Assembly (NCBI RefSeq): GCF_036226505.1
Contig: NZ_CP108484.1
Location: 5,332,001-5,396,000, forward strand
Source: Kitasatospora sp. NBC_01246
GTDB taxonomy: Bacteria > Actinomycetota > Actinomycetes > Streptomycetales > Streptomycetaceae
DNA length: 64,000 bases
Direction of reading: 5' to 3'
Shown here in pieces: positions 16,176 through 25,900 of this stretch. Numbering within the stretch: the first letter of the stretch is position 1; each line of letters starts with the position of its first letter. The position numbers and the translations under genes are program-made. Under the pieces are notes generated by a model, which saw only the letters and a program-made list of their open reading frames with translations, had not been told where the DNA came from and made no database searches.

Positions 16176-19007
16176 CTACAGGGCGCCCTTGCGCTGGAGC
16201 ATGTTGTAGGAGATCCAGCCGGGTAGCACGGGCAGCCAGAAAGTGAGCGCCCGGTAGAGGAAGACCGCCGGGGTGGCGATCGTCGGGGGCACGTCGGCGA
16301 CGGTGAGCGCACCGATCAGGGCGACCTCGACCGGGCCGATGCCGCCGGGGGTGGGGATGGCCGAGCCGGCCGCGTTGGCGGTCAGGAAGACCACCGCGAC
16401 CGCCGAGAAGCTGATGCTGCCGCCGAAGGCCTGCACCGAGGCGTCCAGGCAGGCGGTGAAGGAGAGCGTCAGCAGCAGGATCCCGCCGAAGCCGGTGACC
16501 AGCTTGCTGGGCGTCTGCATCAGGTCGAGCATCCGCGGCACCACGCCGAAGAACAGCGAGCGCAGCCGGTTCAGCACGAACCGCCGCAGCGGCGAGACGG
16601 CCGCGACCACCAGGGCGAGCACGGCGGCGGTCAGCACGCCGATGATCACCGCGCGGGAGGCCGAGAGGTCCCCGTTGGTCTGGCTGCCGGTGATCAGGCC
16701 GAAGCTGAACAGCAGCAGCAGGTGCCCGGCCAGGCCGGCCAGCTGGGAGGCGCCGACCGAGGCGACCGCCTGCCCGGAGCGGATCCCGGCCTTCTGCAGG
16801 TAGCGGGTGTTCAGCGCGATGCCGCCGATCGCGGCCGGCGCGACCAGCTTGACGAAGGAGCCGGCCAGCTGGGCCGCCACGGTGCGGCGGAACGGCAGCT
16901 TCTCCGGGACGAAGCCGGTCAGGCTCATCGAGGCGGCGACGTAGCTGAACGCGGCGGCGGCGAGCGCCACGGCCGCCCAGGCCCAGTCCATCTGGGAGAG
17001 CTTGAGCTGGGCCGGCTTGATGGTGGTCAGCGCGAGGTAGGCGGCGAAGGTGAGCGCGATCACCATGATCAGGCTCTTCGGCTTCAGCCGCTCCAGCTTG
17101 GCCGTCTCGGTCGGCGCCTCGGGGGCGATCTGGAGGATCTGGCCGCGGATCCGGCTGAGCAGGTCCTCCCCGGCGACCGCGATGTCCTCCTCGGCCTGCT
17201 GCTGGGTGCGCTCGCCGGCGGCGACCTGCTCCAGCGCCTGGGCCCGGGCGGCGGTCTTGCGCTCCTTGGTGAGCTTCTTCAGGTCGACCCTGGTGGAGCG
17301 GCTCAACCCGACCGGCTGCAGCAGCGGCAGCGCCTGCGCGACCCGCTCGGCGCCGAGGACGGCGTTCGCGGTCGCGACCGCCCGCTCCGGGCCGATCCGC
17401 AGGGCGAAGGTGGTGAGCAACTGGGCGACGTCGATGCGCAGCGTCAGATCGGTGGCGGCGATGTCGCCGCCGGAGAGGTTGACCAGGCAGGCCGCCTTCT
17501 CGTCGACCACCAGCAGCGACTCGCCGGTCAGCCGGCGGTGCGCGATCCGGCGCTCGTGCAGGGCGGCGACGGACTCCCAGAGCGAGGCCATCACCCGGTC
17601 GGTGACCTCCTCGTCCGAGAGGTCGTCCAGGATGCGGCCCTCGACGTTCTCGTAGACCAGGATCGCGGCGTCCGGGCCCAGCTCGGAGGTGGCCACCAGC
17701 TGCGGCGAGTGGGCGCCCGAGGCGGCGGCCGCGTAGGCGATCAGCGCCTCCTGCTCCAGCGCCTGGCGCAGCGACTGCGGGCTGCGGCGGACGGCCACCG
17801 AGCGCAGCCGCAGCCGCCGCCAGGCGCGGTAGAAGAAGCCGGAGGCCTGCTGCTCGCGGTCGATGATGTGGACGTCCAGCGGCGGGCCGCTCTGCTGGCC
17901 GACGTAGTAGCGGCGGGTGCCGCCGGGGGCGTCGGGGGCGCGGTGGGCGCTGGCCGGGGTGAAGCCGACCTTGCGCAGGCCGATCATCAGGTGCTGGCCG
18001 GTGGGCCGGATGTTGGGCGAGCCGATCGCGTACAGCGTGCCGTACGCGACGGACCAGCCGATCAGCACGGTGAGCAGCAGGGACAGCGGGGTGGTGTAGC
18101 CGCCGAGCAGCTCGGTGAGCCCGCTGAAGACCACCACCACCCAGAGGGCGACCCGCCAGCGCGGCCGGCTCGACATGCCGACCGCGGTCATGTAGGCGAT
18201 CACCGGCGCCAGATAGCCGTGCACCGGGTCGGTGAGGGTGCCGTTGCTGTCCATCGGCAGCCGGGTGAGGGCGTCCCGGATGTGCTCGGAGGCGCCTTCG
18301 GCCACCCACCAGTCGATGCCCAGCGAGACGCCGTAGGAGAGCACCGAGGCGAGGACGCCGTCGGCGACCCGCAGACCGTCGCGTTTGATCAGGCGCTCGA
18401 CCGCGAAGGCGAGCGGGACGGCGAGCACCGCGACGCTGGAGACCAGGCCGGTGATGGTGGCGAGCACCGGGGAGAAGCGCGGCGCGTTGGAGGCGATGTC
18501 CAGCTCGATGCCGGTGGTGGTCGAGGTCGCCACCCCGGCCAGGACGAACACGGCGACTATGCCGAGGACGCCGGCCAGGAAGCGGATCAGGTCCGACGGG
18601 CGGTGCGCGCGGGCGGCGAGCAGCGGTTCGTCGACGTCCAGGTAGGGGGTGTCGTCCAGCGGGTCGTACCCCTCGTACCCCGCCTGCTCCTGCGGCCGCT
18701 CCTGCCCCTCGGGTACCAGGAAGGGCTCCTCGGGTGCCGCGGGCGGCTCTTGGGGTACCGGGGACGGCTCGGGGACGGCGGGCGGCTCGGGCTGCTGGGC
18801 CGGGACGCCGGCCGGGGCCGGTCCGGGCGCCCCGGCTCCGGGGACGGCTCCGGGTTCGGTCGGCTGCGGGGTCTTGATCGTCCGGTCCTTGATCAGGGAG
18901 ACTTCGGGTGTCGGCGTGGCGGCGGGCTCTCCACCGGGGCCTGCGGGCATGGTGTCGGAAGACTCGTCGGAGTCCTCGCCCTCGCCCACGTCAGCCGTCC
19001 CGGTCAT
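16176..19007 (-). CDS. Flippase-like membrane protein fused to a degenerate kinase-like domain
   Basis: A 943-residue protein. Residues 1-~125 are Pro/Glu/Gly-rich and probably disordered. About six transmembrane helices follow (for example LAGVLGIVAVFVLAGVAT). Residues ~360-620 form a kinase/phosphotransferase-like soluble domain in which the catalytic loop reads ALHERRIAHRRLTGESLLVV and the metal loop NLSGGD, so HRD and DFG are not conserved. The C-terminal ~300 residues (from KPKSLIMVIALTFAAYLAL) form the lysylphosphatidylglycerol synthase/UPF0104 flippase-like domain, with PTPGGIGPVEVALIGAL. It may handle lipid-linked sugar or phospholipid; the kinase-like part may be regulatory. Start ATG 19007 (GAGGA upstream); GTG 19031 is an alternative. 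Confidence 0.8.
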   Translation of the reverse strand: MTGTADVGEGEDSDESSDTMPAGPGGEPAATPTPEVSLIKDRTIKTPQPTEPGAVPGAGAPGPAPAGVPAQQPEPPAVPEPSPVPQEPPAAPEEPFLVPEGQERPQEQAGYEGYDPLDDTPYLDVDEPLLAARAHRPSDLIRFLAGVLGIVAVFVLAGVATSTTTGIELDIASNAPRFSPVLATITGLVSSVAVLAVPLAFAVERLIKRDGLRVADGVLASVLSYGVSLGIDWWVAEGASEHIRDALTRLPMDSNGTLTDPVHGYLAPVIAYMTAVGMSSRPRWRVALWVVVVFSGLTELLGGYTTPLSLLLTVLIGWSVAYGTLYAIGSPNIRPTGQHLMIGLRKVGFTPASAHRAPDAPGGTRRYYVGQQSGPPLDVHIIDREQQASGFFYRAWRRLRLRSVAVRRSPQSLRQALEQEALIAYAAAASGAHSPQLVATSELGPDAAILVYENVEGRILDDLSDEEVTDRVMASLWESVAALHERRIAHRRLTGESLLVVDEKAACLVNLSGGDIAATDLTLRIDVAQLLTTFALRIGPERAVATANAVLGAERVAQALPLLQPVGLSRSTRVDLKKLTKERKTAARAQALEQVAAGERTQQQAEEDIAVAGEDLLSRIRGQILQIAPEAPTETAKLERLKPKSLIMVIALTFAAYLALTTIKPAQLKLSQMDWAWAAVALAAAAFSYVAASMSLTGFVPEKLPFRRTVAAQLAGSFVKLVAPAAIGGIALNTRYLQKAGIRSGQAVASVGASQLAGLAGHLLLLFSFGLITGSQTNGDLSASRAVIIGVLTAAVLALVVAAVSPLRRFVLNRLRSLFFGVVPRMLDLMQTPSKLVTGFGGILLLTLSFTACLDASVQAFGGSISFSAVAVVFLTANAAGSAIPTPGGIGPVEVALIGALTVADVPPTIATPAVFLYRALTFWLPVLPGWISYNMLQRKGAL

Positions 19008-19141
19008 CTGGTCTTGTCCTCGTATCACCACTCACCGCCCCGAAGATGGTGGCATGCCGCGGCGCCCCGTGCTGGACAGGGGCCGGATCGGGCGCGGCGG
19101 ATCATGCCCACCGGGCCGCGCGCCCGGGCCGGTGAGGAAGA

Positions 19142-19486
19142 ATGCCGCAGGTGACGGACGCTACCGACGACGCCGGACCGGGCGGCCTGCCGCCCTTCGC
19201 CGAACTGGTTCTCGACCTGACCGAGCGGATTCCACCCGGCCGGGTGATGACCTACGGGGACGTCGCCGAGTACCTCGGCCAGGGCGGCCCCCGCCAGGTC
19301 GGCCGGGTGATGGCCCTGTACGGCGGCTCGGTGCCCTGGTGGCGGGTGGTCCGCGCGGACGGCCGGTTCCTGCCCAGACACGAGCACCGCGCCCTCGCCC
19401 GGTACGGCGAGGAGGGCACCCCGCTGCGCGAACTCGCCGACCCGCCCCGGGTCGACCTGAAGCGGGCCCGCTGGGACGGCCGGTAG
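19142..19486 (+). CDS. Alkyltransferase-like protein (MGMT family, no active-site Cys)
   Basis: A 114-residue single-domain homologue of the MGMT DNA-binding domain: IPPGRVMTYGDVAEYLG, PRQVGRVMALYGG, then SVPWWRVVRADGRF where O6-alkylguanine transferases have PCHRV. The reactive Cys is replaced by Trp, the mark of alkyltransferase-like (ATL) proteins, which flip damaged guanines and hand them to nucleotide excision repair instead of removing the alkyl group. It lies beside the adnAB genes, as a mycobacterial ATL does (from memory). ATG 19142 with GAGG nearby. The length is normal for ATLs. Confidence 0.85.
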   Translation: MPQVTDATDDAGPGGLPPFAELVLDLTERIPPGRVMTYGDVAEYLGQGGPRQVGRVMALYGGSVPWWRVVRADGRFLPRHEHRALARYGEEGTPLRELADPPRVDLKRARWDGR

Positions 19487-19599
19487 CGCCGAACCGGGTG
19501 CGAGGACGGGAATGACGGGGCAGGATCGTAGGCTCGATACGGACGGGCCCCGCCGCGGGCCCGTCCGCCGTTGCCCGAAGCACGACCCCCAGGACGTCC

Positions 19600-22500
19600 G
19601 TGAGCTCCCCCTACCGTCTGGTGCGAAGCCCCCTCGCGCTCCCCGCCCCGCCCGTGCTGGACGACTACCAGCGCGCCGTGGTGGAGCACGCGGGCGGCCC
19701 GCTGCTGGTGCTCGCCGGGCCCGGGACCGGCAAGACCACCACGCTGGTAGAGGCCGTCGCCCGGCGGATCGAGCGCGGCACCGACCCCGAGCGGATCCTG
19801 GTGCTGACCTTCAGCCGCAAGGCCGCGATGGAACTGCGCGACCGGATGTCCGGCCGGCTCGGCGCCTCCGCCCCCGCCCCGCAGGCCACCACCTTCCACT
19901 CCTTCTGCTACGCGCTGCTCCGGGCCCACCAGGACCCTCAGGACTACGCCGAGCCGCTGCGGCTGCTCTCCGGCCCCGAGCAGGACGTCATGGTCCGCGA
20001 GCTGCTGGCCGGCGGCGCCGAGGACGCCCGCGGGGGCCGGGGCCGGATCGACTGGCCGCTCGACCTCCGGGCCTGCCTGACCACCCGCGGCTTCGCCGAC
20101 GAGGTCCGCGCCGTGCTCGCCCGCAGCCGGGAGCTCGGCCTCGGCGAGGCCGAGCTGCGGCGGTTCGCCGAGGGCGTGCAGCGCCCCGACTGGGCGGCCG
20201 CCGCCCACTTCCTGGCCGACTACCTGGACGTCCTGGACCTGCGCGGGGTGCTCGACTACGCCGAGCTGGTCCACCGCGCGGTGCTGCTGGCCGAGCGCCC
20301 CGAGGTGGGCGAACGGCTGCGGCAGCGCTACGAGGTGGTCTTCGTCGACGAGTACCAGGACACCGACCCCTCGCAGGTCCGGCTGCTGCGCCAGCTCGCC
20401 GGCGGCGGGCGGGAGCTGGTCGCCGTCGGGGATCCGGACCAGTCGATCTACGCGTTCCGCGGCGCCGACATCAACGGCATCCTGGAGTTCCCGCAGACCT
20501 TCCGGCAAGCCGGCGGCGGCCCGGCCGAGGTCAAGGTGCTGCGGGTCTCCCGCCGCTCCGGCGCCGTACTGCTCGCCGCCTCCCGCGAGCTGGCCCGGCG
20601 GATGCCGATGGGCCGGCTGCCGGCCGACAAGCTCGCCCAGCACCGGGCCCTGCTGCCGTCCCGCGAGGGCGGCCGGGTCGAGGTGTACACCTACCCGACC
20701 CCGGGCACCGAACTGGACTCGATCGCCGACCTGCTGCGCCGCGCCCACCTGGAGGACGGCGTGCCGTGGGGCGAGATGGCCGTCCTGGTCCGGGCCGGCG
20801 GCCGGTCCATCCCCGGGGTGCGGCGGGCGCTCGGCGCGGCCGGCGTCCCGCTGGAGATCGACGGTGACGACCTGCCGCTGCGCGAGGAGCCCGCCGTCGC
20901 CCAGCTGCTGCTCGCCCTGCGGGTCTGCGCCGAGCAGGCCGCCCGGGACAAGCACGACCGCGCCGCCGGCCCCGACCCGCTCACCACCGAGCTCGCGCAC
21001 ACCCTGCTCACCGGCCCGCTCGGCGGCCTGGACGGCTCCGACCTGCGCCGCCTCGGCCGCGCCCTGCGCGAGGAGGAGCGCGCCGCGCTGCGCGCCGACG
21101 GACGGGCGGCGGCGGTGCCCCGCGCGGCCGAGGAGCTGATCCGCGAGGCCCTCGCCGAGCCCGAGCGGCTGATCGCCCTCGACCCCTCGCACGCCCGGCG
21201 CGCCCGCGACCTCGGCACCCTGCTGCGCAAGGTCCGCGAGCGGCTGGCCGGCGGCTGCACCGCGGAGGACGCGCTCTGGGAGCTCTGGGACGGCAGCCGG
21301 CGCTGGCGCGAGCGCCTGGAGCGGGCGGCGCTGCGCGGCGGCGCGGCCGGCCGCAACGCCGACCGGGACCTCGACGCGCTCTGCGCCCTGTTCGAGACCG
21401 CCGCCCGCGCCGAGGAGCAGGTCACCGGCCACCGCAGCGCCCTCGACCTGCTCGCCGAGCTGGAGGCCCAGGACATCGCGGCCGACACCCTCACCGTGCG
21501 GGCCGTCCGCCCGGACGCCGTCCGGCTGATGACCGCGCACCGCTCCAAGGGCCTGGAGTGGCGGGTGGTCGTGGTGGCCGGCGTCCAGGACGGCCTCTGG
21601 CCCGACCTGCGCCGCCGCGGCTCGCTGCTGGAGGCCGACCGGATCGGCCGCGACGGCCTGGCCGAGCCGCTCTCCCCGGCCGCCCTGCTCGGCGAGGAGC
21701 GCCGGCTCTTCTACGTCGCCGCCACCCGCGCCAAGGAGCGGCTGATCGTCACCGCCGTCAAGGCCCCCGCCGACGACGGCGACGAGCCGTCCCGGTTCCT
21801 GCGCGAGCTCTACCGCGAGGACGTCGACCCGCGGACCGGCAAGGTGCTGCGCCGGACCCCGCCGGTCACCGTCGAGGACGTCACCCACCGCCCGCGCCGC
21901 CCGCTGTCCGTCCCCGCGCTGGTCGCCGAGCTGCGCGCGGTCACCGTCGACCCGGCCCGGTCGCCCGAGCTGCGCCGCGCCGCCGCCGAGCGGCTCGCCA
22001 CCCTGGCGCTGGCCGCCGACGAGGACGGCCTGCCGCTGGTGCCGGCCGCCCACCCGGACCGCTGGTGGGGCCTGGACGACGCCACCGCCGCCCCCGAGCC
22101 GCTGCGCAGCGCCGAGCTGCCGGTCCGGCTCTCCGGCAGCGGCCTGGAGCAGCTGGAGAACTGCTCGCTGCAGTGGTTCCTGGACAAGGAGGTCAAGGCG
22201 CGCGGCGCCGGTTCGGCCGCCCAGGGCTTCGGCAACGTGGTGCACGCCCTCGCCGACGAGGTCGGCTCCGGCCGCACCCCCGCCGACCTCGCCGTGCTGA
22301 TGGAGCGGCTGGACACGGTCTGGGACGCGCTGGCCTTCGACGCGCCCTGGAAGTCCCAGCAGGAGAAGACCGAGGCCCGGGCCGCCCTGGAGCGGTTCCT
22401 GAACTGGCACGTCCTGCAGCGCGGCCGCGACGTGGTCGCCACCGAGCACGGCTTCGACGTCACGTTGGACGTCGGCGGCGTCTCGGTGCGGATCCGCGGC

Positions 22501-22917
22501 TCGATGGACCGGGTGGAGAAGGACGACGCCGGGCGGGCCTACGTGGTGGACTTCAAGACCGGCAAGGAGGCGCCGACCGACAAGTCGCTGCCCGAGCACA
22601 AGCAGCTCGCGGTCTACCAGCTCGCCGTCCGGGCCGGGGCGCTCAACGAGCTGCCCGGGTTCGAGGGCCGGGTCCCCGACTCCGGCGGGGCCGAGCTGGT
22701 GCAGCTGCGCAAGCCCGACAAGGGCGCCCCGGAGGCGCCCAAGGTGCAGCGCCAGGACCCGCCGGACGGCGAGCCGTGGATCGAGAACCTGCTGGCCGAC
22801 GCCGCCGGGCGGGTCCTCGCCGAGCGCTTCGTGCCGCGGACCGGCGGCGGCTGCGACCGCTGCACCTTCCGTCGCAGTTGCTCGGCCCAGCGTGACGGCG
22901 CCCAGGTGGTGGAGTGA
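19600..22917 (+). CDS. adnA: AdnA-like helicase-nuclease subunit
   Basis: A 1105-residue SF1 helicase with a C-terminal RecB-family nuclease, one half of the AdnAB double-strand-break resection motor used by actinobacteria. Walker A GPGTGKTTT at residues 40-48, TFSRKAAMELRDRM, Walker B VFVDEYQDTD near 247, VGDPDQSIYAFRGAD, LMTAHRSKGLEW and LFYVAATRAKERL. The nuclease has FGNVVHALADE and VVDFKTGK (about 984), QLAVYQLAV. Cys in LENCSLQWF plus C-x2-C-x5-C at about 1084-1093 (CDRCTFRRSC) suggests an AddB-type 4Fe-4S staple. Start GTG 19600, no strong SD. The next subunit begins 77 bp downstream. Confidence 0.88.
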   Translation: MSSPYRLVRSPLALPAPPVLDDYQRAVVEHAGGPLLVLAGPGTGKTTTLVEAVARRIERGTDPERILVLTFSRKAAMELRDRMSGRLGASAPAPQATTFHSFCYALLRAHQDPQDYAEPLRLLSGPEQDVMVRELLAGGAEDARGGRGRIDWPLDLRACLTTRGFADEVRAVLARSRELGLGEAELRRFAEGVQRPDWAAAAHFLADYLDVLDLRGVLDYAELVHRAVLLAERPEVGERLRQRYEVVFVDEYQDTDPSQVRLLRQLAGGGRELVAVGDPDQSIYAFRGADINGILEFPQTFRQAGGGPAEVKVLRVSRRSGAVLLAASRELARRMPMGRLPADKLAQHRALLPSREGGRVEVYTYPTPGTELDSIADLLRRAHLEDGVPWGEMAVLVRAGGRSIPGVRRALGAAGVPLEIDGDDLPLREEPAVAQLLLALRVCAEQAARDKHDRAAGPDPLTTELAHTLLTGPLGGLDGSDLRRLGRALREEERAALRADGRAAAVPRAAEELIREALAEPERLIALDPSHARRARDLGTLLRKVRERLAGGCTAEDALWELWDGSRRWRERLERAALRGGAAGRNADRDLDALCALFETAARAEEQVTGHRSALDLLAELEAQDIAADTLTVRAVRPDAVRLMTAHRSKGLEWRVVVVAGVQDGLWPDLRRRGSLLEADRIGRDGLAEPLSPAALLGEERRLFYVAATRAKERLIVTAVKAPADDGDEPSRFLRELYREDVDPRTGKVLRRTPPVTVEDVTHRPRRPLSVPALVAELRAVTVDPARSPELRRAAAERLATLALAADEDGLPLVPAAHPDRWWGLDDATAAPEPLRSAELPVRLSGSGLEQLENCSLQWFLDKEVKARGAGSAAQGFGNVVHALADEVGSGRTPADLAVLMERLDTVWDALAFDAPWKSQQEKTEARAALERFLNWHVLQRGRDVVATEHGFDVTLDVGGVSVRIRGSMDRVEKDDAGRAYVVDFKTGKEAPTDKSLPEHKQLAVYQLAVRAGALNELPGFEGRVPDSGGAELVQLRKPDKGAPEAPKVQRQDPPDGEPWIENLLADAAGRVLAERFVPRTGGGCDRCTFRRSCSAQRDGAQVVE

Positions 22918-22982
22918 GCGCCGCGGTGTGGGGGTGGCCACAGCGGGCCGGGCGAGGGGCCCGGACTGTCGGCGGTGCCCGT

Positions 22983-22988
22983 TAACGT
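22983..22988 (+). promoter_or_regulatory. -10 box TAACGT before adnB, leaderless start
   Basis: TAACGT lies 6 nt before the adnB GTG at 22995. This suggests adnB has its own leaderless transcript besides readthrough from adnA. Confidence 0.45.
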
Positions 22989-22994
22989 TGCGGG

Positions 22995-25900
22995 GTGACC
23001 GCCGCGCTCAGCCACCCCGACCAGCTCAAGGAGCTGCTGGGCATCCCGTTCAACCGGGAGCAGATGGCGGCCATCGGGGCTCCGCTGGAGCCGGCCGTGA
23101 TCGTCGCCGGGGCGGGCTCCGGGAAGACCACGGTGATGGCCGCCCGGGTGGTCTGGCTGGTCGGGTCCGGGGCCGTCCGCCCGGAGGAGGTGCTCGGCCT
23201 CACCTTCACCAACAAGGCCGCCGGGGAGCTCGCCGAACGCGTCCGCGCGGCCCTGCGGCTCGGCGGCGTGGCCGAACCGGACGAGGAGGCGCTCGGCGAG
23301 CCGGAGATCTCCACCTACCACGCCTTCGCCGGCCGCCTGCTCAAGGAGCACGGCCTGCGGATCGGCATCGAGCCGGACGTCCGGCTGCTCGCCGACGCCA
23401 CCCGCTTCCAGCTCGCCGCCAAGGTGCTGCGCACCGCGCGCGGTCCCTTCCCGGCGCTCACCGGGACCTTCAGCAACCTGGTCGCCGACCTGACCGCGCT
23501 GGACGGCGAGCTCGCCGAGCACCTGGTCGAGCCGGACGCGCTGCGCGCCTTCGACGAGGAGCTGCTCGACACCCTCGCCACCGTCCGGCTCGGCAACGAC
23601 GACCTGCGGGCCGTGCCGGTCACCGCCCGGGCCCGGCTGGAGCTGCTGCGCCTGGTCGAGGAGTACCGGCGGCGCAAGGCCGCGGCCGGGCTGATGGACT
23701 TCGGCGACCAGATAGCCGCCGCCGCCCGGCTCGCGCAGCAGCGCCCCGAGGTCGGCGAGCTGCTCCGGGCCCAGTACCGGGTGGTGCTGCTCGACGAGTA
23801 CCAGGACACCTCGGTCGCGCAGCGGCTGATGCTGGCCGGCCTGTACGGCGCCGGCCCCGAGGGGCGGGGCACCGGCCACCCCGTCACCGCCGTCGGCGAC
23901 CCCTGCCAGGCGATCTACGGCTGGCGCGGCGCCTCGGTCGCCAACCTGGACGACTTCCCCCGGCACTTCCCGAAGGCCGACGGCTCCGGGGCGGCCCGGT
24001 ACTCGCTCAGCGAGAACCGCCGCAGCGGCGGGCGGCTGCTCGCCTTCGCCAACGAGCTGGCCGAACCGCTGCGCGCGATGCACGAGGGCGTCGAGGCGCT
24101 GCGCCCGGCTCCCGGCGCCGAGCAGGAGGGCTACGTCCGGGCCGCGCTGCTGCCCACCCACGCGCAGGAGATCGACTGGCTGGCCGACTCGATCGCCCAC
24201 CTGGTCCGCACCGGTACCGCCCCGGGCCGGATCGCCGTGCTCTGCCGGGGCGGCGCGGCCTTCCCCGACATCCACGCGGCGCTGGTCGCCCGGGACGTGC
24301 CGGTCGAGGTGGTCGGACTCGGCGGCCTGCTGCAACTGCCCGAGGTGGCCGACCTGGTGGCGACCTGCGAGGTGCTGCAGGACCCGACCGCCAACGCGGC
24401 GCTGGTCCGGCTGCTGATCGGCCCGCGCTGGCGGATCGGCCCGCGCGACCTCGCCCTGCTCGGCCGGCGCGCCGCCGAACTGGTGCGCACCGCCCGGCCG
24501 GAGGGCGTCGAGGCGCTGGCCGCGGCCGTCGCCGAGGCCGATCCGACCGAGGTGGTCTCGCTGGCCGACGCGCTGGAGACCTTCCTGGACCCGGCGTCCG
24601 GCGGGGACGGCGACCGGTCCGACGAGCTGCCGTTCTCCGCAGAGGCCAGGCCGCGCTTCGCCCGGCTCGCCCGGGAGCTGCGCGAGCTGCGCCGCTCGCT
24701 CGCCGAGCCGCTGATGGACGTGCTGCACCGGGTGCTCGCGGTCACCGGCCTGGAGGTCGAACTCGCCGCCTCCCCCCAGGCACTGGCCGCCCGCCGCCGG
24801 GAGACCCTGCACGCCTTCCTGGACGTCGCGGCCGGCTTCGCGGACCTGGACGGCGACCCGGGCCTGTCGGCCTTCCTCGGCTTCCTGCGCGCCGCCCAGG
24901 AGTACGAGCGCGGGCTGGACAGCAGCCTGCCCGGCGGGGAGGACACCGTGAAGGTCCTCACCGCGCACAAGTCCAAGGGCCTGGAGTGGGACGTCGTGGC
25001 CGTTCCCGGGCTGGTCAGGGGCGCCTTCCCGTCCTCGACCACGCGCGAGCGCTGGACCAGCGTCAAGCGGGTGCTGCCGCACGCCCTGCGCGGCGACGCG
25101 GCCACCCTGCCCGATGTGCGCGGCGGGTGGAACAGCAAGTCCATGGCCGCCTTCAAGGCGGCGCTCGCCGAGCACTCGGGCACCGAGGAACTGCGCCTCG
25201 GCTACGTCGCCTTCACCCGGCCGCGGTCGCTGCTGCTGGCCTCCGGGCACTGGTGGGGCCCCAGCCAGAAGACCGTGCGCGGCCCGTCCGCCTTCCTGGA
25301 GCGGCTGCGGACGCACTGCGAGCGGCCCGGCGCCGGCGAGCTCGAACACTGGGCCGAGCAGCCGCCCAAGGGCGCCGAGAACCCGGCGCTGGCCGCGCCC
25401 GTCGAGCGGCCCTGGCCGCTGCCGCTGGATCCGGCGGCCCAGCACGCCCGCCGCCGGGTCGCCGAGGTGGTGCACCGCCGCCTCGCCGGCCTGCCCGCCC
25501 CCGAACCGGAGCCGATGGCCGCCGAGGACCGCCGCCAGGTCGAGTCCTGGGACCGCGACCTCACCGCGCTGGTCGGCGAGTTGGAGCGGTCCCGGCGCAG
25601 CGTCCGGGAGGTGCCGCTGCCCGCCGCGCTGTCCGCCACCCAGCTCCAGCGGCTGGCCGCCGATCCGGACGGCTTCGCGCACGACCTGGCCCGCCCGATG
25701 CCCCGGCCGCCGCAGCCGGCCGCCCGCCGGGGCACCCGGTTCCACGCCTGGGTGCAGTCCCGGATCGAGCCGCTGCTGCTGATCGAGCCGGGCGCGCTGC
25801 CGGGCGCGGACGACGACGGCATCGAGGACGAGCAGGACCTGGAGCGGCTCAAGGAGGCGTTCCTGCGCACGCCCTACGCGAACCGGACGCCCTACCGGGT

